From NCBI RefSeq assembly GCF_002742385.2, contig NZ_MJBI02000003.1, positions 186,001-250,000 on the forward strand: a stretch of DNA of 64,000 nucleotides, read 5' to 3'. Positions 35,345 through 43,892 of the stretch are shown here, piece after piece. How positions within the stretch are numbered: the first letter of the stretch is position 1; each line of letters begins with the position of its first letter. Made by a program: the position numbers and the translations under genes. The notes under the pieces are model-generated. The model made no database searches. It saw only the letters and a program-made list of their open reading frames with translations, and was not told the DNA's origin. Source of the DNA: Macrococcoides goetzii. GTDB taxonomy: Bacteria > Bacillota > Bacilli > Staphylococcales > Staphylococcaceae.

Positions 35345-35878
35345 CTATTTTAAAAGTTGATTGAGGGCTTGAATACCATCATGGAATTCATGTTTGCCAC
35401 TTTGTTCTGTAATCAACTGAATTTCCGGGAACTTTTCTTGCCAGCATTTCTGATGACTGATATTTACGCGGTCATCATCTTCTGACTGTATATGATATAA
35501 GGGGGCTGCTACTTTTAATTCACCAGTTATGATATTTTGTGGATCACTAAATTTCTCATCGCAGCCGAAATATGGTGAACCAATCATGATTACTTTTTCG
35601 ATGTTGTGCTGTACTGTGTTTTCGGTTAAATATTTTGTAATAACCGTGCCACCAAACGAATGACCAATTAATATAACCGGTTCATCCATCGGTACTTCAG
35701 CTAAACTCTGTATGAATACTTTCACCCAGTTATCATAAATTTGTCCGATGTCTCTTGGATAATCACTTGCATGCCAGGTGTATTCCGGTATCTCTTCTTT
35801 CGTCTTTCTGATGAGCGGATTACTACCACTCGTTACCGACTGTACGCCGGCACTATGCACAAATACAATGTGTTTCAT
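35345..35878 (-). CDS. RBBP9/YdeN-type alpha/beta hydrolase
   Basis: A 177-residue serine hydrolase. It starts KHIVFVHSAGVQ, has the nucleophile elbow LIGHSFGGT (Ser near 78), an acidic residue region YHIQSEDDDRVN and the C-terminal catalytic His in SGKHEFHDG. These small esterases act on unknown substrates. Two possible starts lie six bases apart; the second ATG (35878) has better spacing to GGAGGG. Monocistronic with its own terminator. Confidence 0.82.
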   Translation of the reverse strand: MKHIVFVHSAGVQSVTSGSNPLIRKTKEEIPEYTWHASDYPRDIGQIYDNWVKVFIQSLAEVPMDEPVILIGHSFGGTVITKYLTENTVQHNIEKVIMIGSPYFGCDEKFSDPQNIITGELKVAAPLYHIQSEDDDRVNISHQKCWQEKFPEIQLITEQSGKHEFHDGIQALNQLLK

Positions 35879-35896
35879 CTTCATCCCTCCATAAAA

Positions 35897-35930
35897 AAAT
35901 TCGGATAAACTAATATTAGTTTACCCGAAT
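35897..35930 (-). terminator. Terminator of the DUF47-pit operon
   Basis: Arms ATTCGG-A-TAAACTA and TAGTTTA-C-CCGAAT with one internal mismatch; T run on both strands nearby. Confidence 0.85.
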
Positions 35931-35943
35931 ATGTATCATTTAA

Positions 35944-36954
35944 TTAAAAGATATGTGTAACAAAATTAGCGATATAAAAAACAATTGCTGCAAGTAAAGC
36001 TGAAATTGGCATCGTAATTACCCAAGTAATGATCATACGTTGTGCTGTTGTCCATTTTACACCTTTCACACGGTGACTTGACCCGACACCTAAAATTGAT
36101 GACGAAACAACGTGTGTCGTCGAAACTGGTAAATGTGTATAAGTAGCGCTAAAGATAATAAAAGCTGATGATAAATCTGCCGCAACACCGTTTGCTGGTC
36201 TGATCTTCATAATGTTACCACCAACAGTTTTAATAATCTTCCATCCACCAACTGCTGTACCAAGTCCCATTGCTGCAGCACATGATAACTGTACCCACCA
36301 TTGTGGTTCAGTACTACCTGTTTGCATACCCGCAGAGATTAATGCCATCGTAATAATCCCCATCGCTTTTTGTGCATCATTGGAACCATGTGCGAAAGCT
36401 TGCGCTGCTGCTGTAAAGATTTGTACAACTCTGAAACTACGATTTGTTTTAGTCAGATTCGCATTTTTAAATACTGTTTTAATAATCGTATACATAATAT
36501 ATCCGACAATAAATGCAAGTAGTGGTGAAATAATTAATCCGACAACAATTTTCGTAAATCCAGCATATTCTAATATGCCAAATCCACCAGAGGCAACTGC
36601 AGCACCTGCAATTGATCCGATTAATGTATGAGATGATGAACTTGGAATTCCATAATACCAAGTAAGTAAGTTCCAAGTGATTGCACTAATTAATGCTGCA
36701 AGGATAACAACTTGACCATTTTGTAACGTAAACGGGTCAACGATATCTTTTGTTACTGTTTTTGCAACTCCGTGGAACAGAATCGCACCAACAAAATTCA
36801 GCACTGCTGCCATAAAGATTGCATGACGAGGCTTTAACGCTTTAGTAGATACTGCTGTTGCAATTGCATTTGCCGTATCGTGGAAACCATTGATAAAGTC
36901 AAAGGCTAACGCGAAGAACACAATCGCAAACGTAAAAATAATAATCGGTTCCAT
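35944..36954 (-). CDS. pit: Low-affinity inorganic phosphate transporter (Pit)
   Basis: A 336-residue PiT-family symporter with about ten helices. The two PiT repeats are GFHDTANAIATAVSTKALKP (about 23-42) and AHGSNDAQKAMGIITMAL (about 188), each with the conserved Asn-Asp/Asp-Thr pair that binds metal-phosphate. Takes up metal-phosphate complexes with protons. Second gene of a unit with the DUF47 gene, the usual regulator/partner arrangement. ATG 36954 behind AAGGAGC. Confidence 0.94.
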   Translation of the reverse strand: MEPIIIFTFAIVFFALAFDFINGFHDTANAIATAVSTKALKPRHAIFMAAVLNFVGAILFHGVAKTVTKDIVDPFTLQNGQVVILAALISAITWNLLTWYYGIPSSSSHTLIGSIAGAAVASGGFGILEYAGFTKIVVGLIISPLLAFIVGYIMYTIIKTVFKNANLTKTNRSFRVVQIFTAAAQAFAHGSNDAQKAMGIITMALISAGMQTGSTEPQWWVQLSCAAAMGLGTAVGGWKIIKTVGGNIMKIRPANGVAADLSSAFIIFSATYTHLPVSTTHVVSSSILGVGSSHRVKGVKWTTAQRMIITWVITMPISALLAAIVFYIANFVTHIF

Positions 36955-36965
36955 AAAAATGCTCC

Positions 36966-37583
36966 TTAACTATTTTTCATAATAATTGATTCAAGTATAT
37001 TTGCTACTGCCTGACATTTATCAGCGATATCTTCTAAAGACTGATAGATGTCTTTAACTTTCATCACAGTTAAAGGATCTGTTTCTACAGATAAGATATG
37101 TTTAATTGATTGTCTTAAAATACCATCACAGTTTGTTTCATGCTCTTTAATATTAATAGAGTGTACACGCACATGAGATAACTTCTTCTCAGCAACAAGT
37201 GTCACTGCTGTTTTAATTTCCTTTGTACAACCTTGAATGTTCTGAACAAATTCAGCCATATACTCATCTGAATATTCGATAGAATACATTTCAAACATCG
37301 CTGACGTTTCTTCCATCCCATCCATAACATCATCGATGGCATTAGATAATGCCAGAATATCTTCACGTTCAATCGGTGTAATAAATGTTTGATTTAAGTC
37401 TGAAATCATCTGGTGCATTAACTCATCACCATTTTTTTCGAACGCCTTAATATTGTCTGCATATTTTTTCAGATCAAACGCATTATGAAACGTCATCTCA
37501 CCAAATGCAATCGCTGCACGATCCAGATTTTCTGCCATCGCTTCTAATTGCACTGCAAACTTATCTTTCTTTCTGTTAAACAT
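36966..37583 (-). CDS. DUF47/PhoU-like protein, partner of Pit
   Basis: A 205-residue helical protein of the DUF47 (TIGR00153) family, related to PhoU. Metal-binding motifs include EKNGDELMHQ (about 47-56), DAIDDVMDGMEE-like LSNAIDDVMDGMEETSAMFE, and SLEDIADKCQAVAN near the C-terminus. Members regulate the linked Pit phosphate transporter. ATG 37583 behind GGGAGGA; the longer upstream frame is rejected. First gene of the two-gene unit, 11 bases before pit. Confidence 0.92.
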   Translation of the reverse strand: MFNRKKDKFAVQLEAMAENLDRAAIAFGEMTFHNAFDLKKYADNIKAFEKNGDELMHQMISDLNQTFITPIEREDILALSNAIDDVMDGMEETSAMFEMYSIEYSDEYMAEFVQNIQGCTKEIKTAVTLVAEKKLSHVRVHSINIKEHETNCDGILRQSIKHILSVETDPLTVMKVKDIYQSLEDIADKCQAVANILESIIMKNS

Positions 37584-37639
37584 TTTAAATCCTCCCATTA
37601 ATAAAAAACATTTTTTATGACTACAACGATATTCTATAG

Positions 37640-37750
37640 GAAAAAACAGTGAAAGCATAGTGTTTTGTAAAAATAAAGTAAACTATTTATAGTAAACGTT
37701 TACTATATTACAGTATTGTAAATTTAGTGTTTCAGTATTGTAAATTTGTC
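37640..37750 (-). promoter_or_regulatory. Candidate Pho-box region and palindromic operator upstream of DUF47-pit
   Basis: On the minus strand TTTACA hexamers recur on an 11-bp register: TTTACA-N5-GAAACA-N5-TTTACA-N5-GTAATA (about 37712-37750), produced by a 22-bp direct repeat. Closer to the gene are TTTACT-N5-TTTACA and a perfect 20-bp palindrome TATAGTAAACGTTTACTATA (37688-37707), which has the central CG of LacI/CcpA-type sites. TTHACA-type hexamers at 11-bp steps are the PhoP-box pattern. Binding is inferred. Confidence 0.5.
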
Positions 37751-37767
37751 TGAAAAGTAAAAAAATA

Positions 37768-37797
37768 GACACCCTGATGCATAGTACATCAGGATGC
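37768..37797 (-). terminator. Terminator of the NAD(P)-binding gene
   Basis: Stem CATCCTGATGTAC/GTGCATCAGGGTG (minus-strand arms CATCCTGATG and CATCAGGGTG) followed by TCTATTTTTTTAC. Confidence 0.8.
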
Positions 37798-37807
37798 CAT
37801 TTTGCCT

Positions 37808-38725
37808 TTATTTTGTATATTTCTTCTCAATACCTTTTTCCTTTTCTTCCTGGAAACGTTCGATACGCATCTCCACATCAAATATCTTCATCGTCAAATG
37901 ATGGATTGGTGCCTGCGTAAGCATATAAACAAGCCATGGTAACGTCGGCTCATAATCATGTAGCGCAATGATTAACGTATCCGTACCTTTTAGTCGTCTG
38001 AATTCCATACGTGCCCTACTATCAACGTGTGCATGATGTAATACACCGCCTGTTATATTATAGACAATGCGATTGTCATCAGATTTCTCATCATCTTTTT
38101 CAAGCGTTAATATATGCTTCTTAACACCATATATTTCAAAGCGACCGTCATTTTCTTTTACTTCTACAAAGTCCAGTGCCATGTCACTTAACCATGCAAA
38201 GTAATGTTTACTCACACGTTCAACCGTCCAGCTGGAAGGCATTAATGTACGCTGAATGCTACGGACATCATTCGATTTAGAGTTTTGGGTTTGCGCAACG
38301 ATACCTTTTCGTTTAACGGGTGTCTTTGTAATTTGAACTGGTGTTTTATAGCTTTTCAGGATATTAATCGTTTCTTCATCCTCACCTGTACCACTCACGT
38401 AAATGATCGCCTTTAAGTTTGTCGCTTCTGCTGCACGTGCAAAGTTATCAGCACTGATTGCATTAATATCCTGAAACGTCGCATCATTCAGCTTGTTAGA
38501 GCGTTTTGTCGGGTCTAAAAAATATACACCAAAGTCCACTTGACCGAGTGCATCTATACAGTCATTCAATGAGAACATATCTCCTGTGACCCAATGCATA
38601 TCTGCTTTGCTGTCTTCAGCAGGATATTTACTCATCGCATAAATTTCAAAATCATCTTTTAAATACTCATATAAGTTTTTACCGATATAACCTGTCGCAC
38701 CTGTTAGTAGTAAACGTGGTTTCAT
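37808..38725 (-). CDS. NAD(P)-binding atypical SDR (YbjT/NmrA-like)
   Basis: A 305-residue protein with an N-terminal Rossmann fold: LLLTGATGYIGKNLYEYL (GxxGxxG, residues 5-22), HWVTGDM near 46 and IIYVSGTG near 105. The classical YxxxK is not evident, as in atypical SDRs such as YbjT. The C-terminal third resembles a DUF2867-like domain (RRLKGTDTLIIALHDYEPTL). Substrate and reaction unknown. ATG 38725 behind GGAGG. Monocistronic. Confidence 0.75.
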   Translation of the reverse strand: MKPRLLLTGATGYIGKNLYEYLKDDFEIYAMSKYPAEDSKADMHWVTGDMFSLNDCIDALGQVDFGVYFLDPTKRSNKLNDATFQDINAISADNFARAAEATNLKAIIYVSGTGEDEETINILKSYKTPVQITKTPVKRKGIVAQTQNSKSNDVRSIQRTLMPSSWTVERVSKHYFAWLSDMALDFVEVKENDGRFEIYGVKKHILTLEKDDEKSDDNRIVYNITGGVLHHAHVDSRARMEFRRLKGTDTLIIALHDYEPTLPWLVYMLTQAPIHHLTMKIFDVEMRIERFQEEKEKGIEKKYTK

Positions 38726-38791
38726 CTTTTGACCTCCATACGGTTATTTCTTATATTGTACCCAATTTCTTATCTGCATAAAAATGATTTA

Positions 38792-39823
38792 TTAATTTTT
38801 AGCCTGCTTCATCTTAATTTCAGGTATCTTTTCTTTTACAGTATTTGATGAATAAGGTGACTGACTTGTATGATTACCGAGAAACATCATGAGTTTACGA
38901 TATGTCAGACGAGATTCTTTCAGCTCCATATGAAACTGATATTGATGGCGTAATCCATGCGTGCCATCAAAAAATGAATAGGCGTATGGTACATTGTTTG
39001 CTTTTAGCACTTTCACCAGTTCATGCGCTTGAGAATCAAATGGATCAGCATCGCCAACCGTTAGAAAGGTCGGTGGATATCGCTTCGTAATATTTGCTGT
39101 CGTACTGAGCTGCTCAATCGGTTTGAATTGCTTCTCCCAATACTTTTCACCGGTATAGCTCTCCATAAACAGTTCTATACGCGGGAACTTTGTCGCACGC
39201 ACAGTCTGCATATTATATAGCCCTCCAAACAATACTACTGCTTTCAGTTGATTGGCTTTAAACACAGGCTTTTGCTGCATATCATGCATCAGTTTATTAT
39301 TCGTATGCATCGCTGCAAACTGACTTGCAATTTGAGCACCAGCAGAATCACCACCGATGATAATCTGAGTAAAATCAATCGGTAATTGATGATCATTTTT
39401 CTTTAAGAATTTTGCCGCTGCTAATTCCTGCAGAATAGGTGTTGGATATTGGTTTCCCGGTGCCAATGCATAATTGATATTCGCTACAATAAATCCCTTC
39501 TCTGCAATCTGTGCAAGATACGGATTTTTATGGCGTTTATCTCCAGCAATAAATCCACCACCGTGTGTCCATATAATAAGCGGTAATTTATCACCTTTTT
39601 TGATGTTTTTCGGCATAATGATATCCATCTGTGATAACGGGGCAATATCACTATATGTAACGTTTCTTAGCATCTTTACATTTGAAGCTTCTATCGCTCG
39701 TTCATTCAGTAAAGCATTTTCTGATAATCTCGCATCATCATTAATATGCCAGCCCATCATTACACTGATTCCCATCGTTATCAACGCAATTAAAATTATG
39801 TAAATTAAATATCTTTTCTTCAA
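38792..39823 (-). CDS. Membrane-anchored alpha/beta hydrolase (HSL/carboxylesterase type)
   Basis: A 343-residue esterase with an N-terminal signal anchor (residues 4-24). The oxyanion motif HGGGF is near 91, the nucleophile block GGDSAGAQIA near 155, and the catalytic Asp and His lie in VGDADPFDS and DGTHGLRHQYQF. This is the hormone-sensitive-lipase-like esterase group acting outside the membrane. The start is TTG at 39823, preceded by AAAGGGCGG; no in-frame ATG gives the signal anchor. Substrate unknown. Confidence 0.82.
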   Translation of the reverse strand: MKKRYLIYIILIALITMGISVMMGWHINDDARLSENALLNERAIEASNVKMLRNVTYSDIAPLSQMDIIMPKNIKKGDKLPLIIWTHGGGFIAGDKRHKNPYLAQIAEKGFIVANINYALAPGNQYPTPILQELAAAKFLKKNDHQLPIDFTQIIIGGDSAGAQIASQFAAMHTNNKLMHDMQQKPVFKANQLKAVVLFGGLYNMQTVRATKFPRIELFMESYTGEKYWEKQFKPIEQLSTTANITKRYPPTFLTVGDADPFDSQAHELVKVLKANNVPYAYSFFDGTHGLRHQYQFHMELKESRLTYRKLMMFLGNHTSQSPYSSNTVKEKIPEIKMKQAKN

Positions 39824-39883
39824 TGCAACCGCCCTTTCTCATAGGTCATTATTATAGCATAACACCTAAAATGATAAAAAAAT

Positions 39884-39905
39884 AAAATGGGGCAATCCCC
39901 ATTTT
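39884..39905 (-). terminator. Terminator of the YkvI-like gene
   Basis: Stem AAAATGGGG/CCCCATTTT with a 4-base loop, followed on the minus strand by ATTTTTTTATC. Confidence 0.88.
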
Positions 39906-39909
39906 ATCT

Positions 39910-41010
39910 TTATGCGATATGATTTTTACCTTTTTTCTTTCGATCAAAATATTTCTTTGCAATACCGATACATAAAATAATACCGACATAGCCTAATAAT
40001 GGATAAGCAGTTTGTACTAATTTAGAAAATCCTACAAAACTTAATAAGTATGATAGTCCCATTAAACTAAATAGCATTATTTTATATTTTTTAGAATATG
40101 GTTCAGAAAATCTTGCAATAAATGAGTACATTAATCCTGCAATCGTATTATATATTACCATCAACATAATTATACTTAAAGCAATTCCAAGAATTGGATG
40201 AATCGCTTTACCTAATATTAATGTTGGTATTGCAGAATTATTAATCTTATCTAATTCACTTAATAATCCTGAGTTCACCATCAATAATAGTATTAATAAC
40301 GTAATTCCACCAATTGTTGCACCTTTTCCTGCAACTTTCATACGACTAGCGTCTCCACCTATCGCTGCGAGTATACTAAATCCACTTGCAAAAGCAAGAC
40401 CTCCATAATTAAGTCCTGACCACCACCACAATGAACTTTCTGGTAAGAATGAAAGTTTAAATGGTTGTTTATCAGTATTAATATGACTTTGAATCTCTCC
40501 AAATGATATCGAACCTTTAAAGAAATAATATACAGCAATCGTAGTTACTACAATTATTAAAAAAGGTGTTACCATACCTAACGCACCAATTATTTTACTA
40601 AAATCTAATAATAAAGTAATAATAATCGCTATTACCATAATTAGTGATCCTAACCATATAGGTAGACCAAAACTTTCATGTGCTGCACTACCTGCACCAG
40701 CAATCATGATTGTAGCTAAACCATATAAGAAAAATACTAAAAGATAGTCAATCACTTTTCCAAATTTTTTACCAAATAGGTATTGAATCGTAGATTCATG
40801 ATTCTCTGCATCTAAACCATAACCTAACTTTACAGTTTGGCGTCCAAAGAAAGTGAGCATCAAGCCAGCGATTAATATAGCAAGGTAACTATATATACCA
40901 TAGTTCGTAAAAAATGTTAAAACTTCTTGACCTGTAGAAAAACCTGCACCTACAATAACACCTACATACGCGAAGCCAATTTTTATTGCTTCTATATTAT
41001 TTTTACTCAT
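39910..41010 (-). CDS. YkvI-family membrane transporter
   Basis: A 366-residue protein with about ten helices of the YkvI group within the APC-like superfamily. The first helix has FAYVGVIVGAGFSTGQEVL, a broken-helix Gly-rich motif typical of APC substrate sites, and helix 6 region has LNYGGLAFASGFSILAAIGG. Probably an amino acid or small-solute transporter; the substrate is unknown. ATG 41010 behind GGAGAG, with a TTG one codon earlier. Monocistronic. Confidence 0.8.
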   Translation of the reverse strand: MSKNNIEAIKIGFAYVGVIVGAGFSTGQEVLTFFTNYGIYSYLAILIAGLMLTFFGRQTVKLGYGLDAENHESTIQYLFGKKFGKVIDYLLVFFLYGLATIMIAGAGSAAHESFGLPIWLGSLIMVIAIIITLLLDFSKIIGALGMVTPFLIIVVTTIAVYYFFKGSISFGEIQSHINTDKQPFKLSFLPESSLWWWSGLNYGGLAFASGFSILAAIGGDASRMKVAGKGATIGGITLLILLLMVNSGLLSELDKINNSAIPTLILGKAIHPILGIALSIIMLMVIYNTIAGLMYSFIARFSEPYSKKYKIMLFSLMGLSYLLSFVGFSKLVQTAYPLLGYVGIILCIGIAKKYFDRKKKGKNHIA

Positions 41011-41035
41011 CAAAACTCTCCTTTATCGTATTTAA

Positions 41036-41064
41036 AAAACATGCCTGTTAAGACAGACATGTTT
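41036..41064 (-). terminator. Terminator of the second DHA2 transporter gene
   Basis: AAACATG-C-CTG and CAG-A-CATGTTT form a stem with one mismatch and a TTAAGA loop. Confidence 0.72.
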
Positions 41065-41093
41065 GTTTACCCTGCTATTATAATAATAAAACA

Positions 41094-42533
41094 TTATTTT
41101 GAATGTTCTTCCGGAAGTCCGAACGTTTCACCCTCAGGTGCCACAGATTTCGTAATAAATAATGCTGTGATTAAACCGATAACTGTTAAGGCAATCGCAA
41201 ACCAATATGCATGATGCACGCCTGTCGTTAATGCTTCGTTAACTTGAGTCATCGTAGGGTTTGATATCCCTTCTAGCGCTTTCTTTTGACCATGCGTCAT
41301 AATACTTACGAACACTGAAATACCCATTGCGCCAGCAATTGGCTGAATCATATTACCGATTGCCGTACCATGCGGGTATAGTTTCTTCGGTAACTGATTG
41401 ATTGCATTCGTTTGACTCGGCATCATAATCATTGAAATGCTCACCATTAATACCATATAGACAATGATAAAGACATACACGCTGATACCAGGATGAATGG
41501 TTGAATAGAATAACATGACGAGTGCCAGAACAAACATTCCAGGAATAATCATTTTTCTTGGCCCTAGTTTATCAAAGATACGTCCCATAACCGGACTCAT
41601 CGCACCATTTAATAATGCCCCGGGTAATAAAATCATACCTGCCACTTTTGCACTAAATGCCATCGGACCTTGTAAATACATCGGCATCACGATTTCTGAA
41701 GCAAACATAGCCATTACAACGACAACAAAGATGAACATCCCACGTGCGTAGTTTGCATATTTAAATACAGAAAGATCAAGTAATGGATCAGCAAGTTTAC
41801 GTTGTCTTAATGCAAACAATACCATCGCTACAATTCCGACAATAATAAATGTAAGAATCATCGGATTACCAAATCCACCTTTAGCAGTACTTACTGAACT
41901 GAACCCATAAATGATACCAGCTACACCAATAGTCGATAACACGACAGATAAAATATCAATCTTCGGTTTCGTTACTTCACCGACATTTTCCAGGTAACGC
42001 ATAGCAAATATAATTGAGAAGATGACAAATGGCACAACCGAGAAGAATAACCAGCGCCAGCCTAAAGTATCAACGATAACGCCTGATAACGTCGGACCAA
42101 TCGCTGGTGCGAACATCATCACAAGACCAAAATTCCCCATTACTTTACCACGCTCATGCGGCGGAAATAAATTCAGCATCGCGTTCATGATTGTTGGAAT
42201 AAGTAATCCTGTACCTGCAGCCTGTATCATACGACCAGCAAGAATCATTGGGAAGTTGACAGCAAAACCTGCAATCAATGTACCGATTAAAAATAAAGAC
42301 ATTAATCCGATAAACAACTGCCTCGTTGTAAACCATTGTATAAGTGATGCAGATAACGGCATCAATACGCCCATCACCAGCATAAATCCAGTAGCCAGCC
42401 ACTGAACGGTAGGTGCATCTACATTAAATACGCGCATTAATTCCGTTAATGCGATATTCAGTAACGTTTCATTTAAGAACGTAAAGAATGCACCAATTAA
42501 AAAAGTAATCATTATAATTGTTGATTTTTTCAT
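41094..42533 (-). CDS. DHA2-family multidrug MFS transporter
   Basis: A 479-residue, 14-helix drug:proton antiporter of the EmrB/LmrB/QacA group. Motif D1 is FLNETLLNIALTELM (about 18-32), and motif C is MFAPAIGPTLSGVIVDTLGW. Unlike the EmrB-like gene at 13.4 kb, it has no N-terminal extension and no adaptor partner. An inverted repeat TGAGC/GCTCA lies just upstream and could be a TetR-type operator, but no regulator is adjacent. Substrates unknown. Confidence 0.88.
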   Translation of the reverse strand: MKKSTIIMITFLIGAFFTFLNETLLNIALTELMRVFNVDAPTVQWLATGFMLVMGVLMPLSASLIQWFTTRQLFIGLMSLFLIGTLIAGFAVNFPMILAGRMIQAAGTGLLIPTIMNAMLNLFPPHERGKVMGNFGLVMMFAPAIGPTLSGVIVDTLGWRWLFFSVVPFVIFSIIFAMRYLENVGEVTKPKIDILSVVLSTIGVAGIIYGFSSVSTAKGGFGNPMILTFIIVGIVAMVLFALRQRKLADPLLDLSVFKYANYARGMFIFVVVVMAMFASEIVMPMYLQGPMAFSAKVAGMILLPGALLNGAMSPVMGRIFDKLGPRKMIIPGMFVLALVMLFYSTIHPGISVYVFIIVYMVLMVSISMIMMPSQTNAINQLPKKLYPHGTAIGNMIQPIAGAMGISVFVSIMTHGQKKALEGISNPTMTQVNEALTTGVHHAYWFAIALTVIGLITALFITKSVAPEGETFGLPEEHSK

Positions 42534-42550
42534 GTTTCCTCCAAAAAAAT

Positions 42551-42568
42551 AATGAGCTAGCGCTCAAT
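42551..42568. promoter_or_regulatory. Possible operator upstream of the DHA2 transporter
   Basis: AATGAGCTAGCGCTCAAT: arms TGAGC and GCTCA around TAGC, with one mismatch in the outer pairs, 18 bp upstream of the start codon. Typical place for a TetR-type repressor; the binding protein is not known. Confidence 0.45.
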
Positions 42569-42702
42569 ACTCTCCTTTTATTTGTCTATACATCTTACAA
42601 CATTAAATAATACGAATCAATAACAAAACATCATGTTAGTATAAAATTACATTCTTACCACTAAATTTTACAAACTAAATAATAATTATACAATCAATAA
42701 CT

Positions 42703-42730
42703 TTGTGAATCAGTAAAATAATATTATAAT
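42703..42730 (+). promoter_or_regulatory. Putative promoter of the SecB-like hypothetical gene
   Basis: TTGTGA at 42703-42708 and TATAAT at 42725-42730 with a 16-bp spacer. It puts the transcript start near 42737, which supports the GTG start at 42762 and rules out the ATG inside the -10 box. Confidence 0.55.
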
Positions 42731-42761
42731 GAAGATAACTTATATTAAGGGAGCGATTAGA

Positions 42762-43139
42762 GTGGAATTAAACAAACAAGTTGTACATATGTTCTTGAAA
42801 GAAGCGCATGTAAGAGATTTTGAAGATATGTCACCAGAACCAACAACAATGCACCGATTAGATTATGAACAAAGTGAACAAGATCCAAGTCTTTATGAAT
42901 TTAGATTAACATTTATGTTCGGACACTTTGGTACTCAAGTAGATGGCGTTATCGAAGCAGCAATCCTGATCCAAAGTGAAGATGGCAGTGAAGTTGATGT
43001 TATTTCAGAAATTAAGAAGGAAGAAGGCATGTTTGCAATTCCTTTATATGCGAAAGCGTCATCAATTATTACAAAACTATCTGAAGACCGTGGACAATTC
43101 CCGATTATCGTCCCGATTGAGTTATGGTTAGAAGAATAA
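42762..43139 (+). CDS. Hypothetical protein, possibly SecB-fold
   Basis: A 125-residue acidic, soluble protein with no signal peptide or membrane segment. The alternation of beta-strand stretches (YEFRLTFMFGHFGTQVDGVI) and a final helix-like SSIITKLSEDRG followed by PIIVPIELWLEE recalls SecB-like/DUF1149 proteins, but this is only a shape resemblance. The start is GTG 42762, eight bases after AGGGAG. Convergent with the gene at 43299, separated by the hairpin element. Confidence 0.7.
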   Translation: MELNKQVVHMFLKEAHVRDFEDMSPEPTTMHRLDYEQSEQDPSLYEFRLTFMFGHFGTQVDGVIEAAILIQSEDGSEVDVISEIKKEEGMFAIPLYAKASSIITKLSEDRGQFPIIVPIELWLEE

Positions 43140-43276
43140 AATAGGCGTTAGACAAAGCGTTCAGCCTCGAGCAGACTGGAGACAAACCTCAAAAATTGCT
43201 CTTTGATTTTTGTGAGTTTGTTGAAGTATGCCTCGAGGTTGCTTTGTAGTCGCCGTAAATAGGCGTTAGACAAAGC
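43139..43276. repeat. Long imperfect hairpin element with a repeated 20-bp end
   Basis: From 43143 to 43255 the sequence folds on itself: GGCG/CGCC, ACAAAGC/GCTTTGT, CCTCGAG/CTCGAGG and ACAAACCTCAAAAA with TTTTTGTGAGTTTGT pair in order. The first 20 bases (AAATAGGCGTTAGACAAAGC at 43139) recur exactly at 43257-43276, 118 bp further on. It fills the gap between two convergent genes. It could be a MITE-like repeat or a structured RNA; no transposase is near. Confidence 0.7.
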
Positions 43277-43310
43277 AAAAGCGTAATGACATCGGTCATT
43301 ACGCTTTCTT
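43277..43310 (-). terminator. Terminator overlapping the stop of the 43299 gene
   Basis: Stem AAAGCGTAATGAC/GTCATTACGCTTT around ATCG, with A/T runs on both sides. The stop codon of the minus-strand gene lies inside the hairpin's right arm. Confidence 0.82.
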
Positions 43311-43802
43311 TGATATTTGATTAAAGTCAACGACTACTTTATCTAACTTTTTAGCAGCTTGCTTTAACATATTTCTTGCCACCTGATTTTTAGGATCAAG
43401 CTTCAATATTTGTTTCGCTGTATCAAATGCTTCTTTATCCGTAATCACCGGCTCTGGTACAGCATATAAGAATAAGAGTTGTAACAAACTTTTCACTTCA
43501 TTGCTATCCGTCATTTCAACTGAACGCATTGCATGATAATATGCACTATTAAATGCGCCGTTTACTTCACTTAAAGGATAAACTAACAGTAAGAATGCTA
43601 AATCGTGTAGTTCCACTGTTTCTGTATCTTTCATACATTCTAATATAAACGTATAATACATCACAGATTCACTATCATGACAGGCACTTACAAATGCTTC
43701 TTCAAACATCATAAAGTCAGTCGATTGCATCAATGCTTTAGCAGATTCAAAATCTCCACTTAACACGTAATATTCTATTTTTTCCTGTAATTCTACGCGC
43801 AT
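43299..43802 (-). CDS. Hypothetical helical-repeat protein
   Basis: A 167-residue soluble protein, apparently all alpha-helical, with TPR-like helix pairs (YVLSGDFESAKALMQ near the start; KEAFDTAKQILKLDPKNQVAR near 125). No catalytic motif, signal peptide or membrane helix. ATG 43802 is preceded by AGGAGGTGCATCAA; an in-frame GTG lies inside the ribosome site. I do not recognise the family; scaffold-type function is a guess. Confidence 0.72.
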   Translation of the reverse strand: MRVELQEKIEYYVLSGDFESAKALMQSTDFMMFEEAFVSACHDSESVMYYTFILECMKDTETVELHDLAFLLLVYPLSEVNGAFNSAYYHAMRSVEMTDSNEVKSLLQLLFLYAVPEPVITDKEAFDTAKQILKLDPKNQVARNMLKQAAKKLDKVVVDFNQISKKA

Positions 43803-43892
43803 TTGATGCACCTCCTCATGATTGAATAGCCATGTTATTGTAACATAGAAACGCGTAAATTCCTATTTTAAAAATTAATTGCAATAATGACA

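Noticed and set aside
41067-41092. Second sigma-B-like promoter on the minus strand (GTTTTA-N14-GGGTAA)
   Set aside because: It lies just before a terminator hairpin and ahead of the YkvI gene; the last base differs from consensus and the match may be chance.
43148-43330. A 60-residue minus-strand protein across the hairpin element
   Set aside because: Its frame follows the folded repeat and overlaps the end of a better gene; no ribosome site or protein-like composition.
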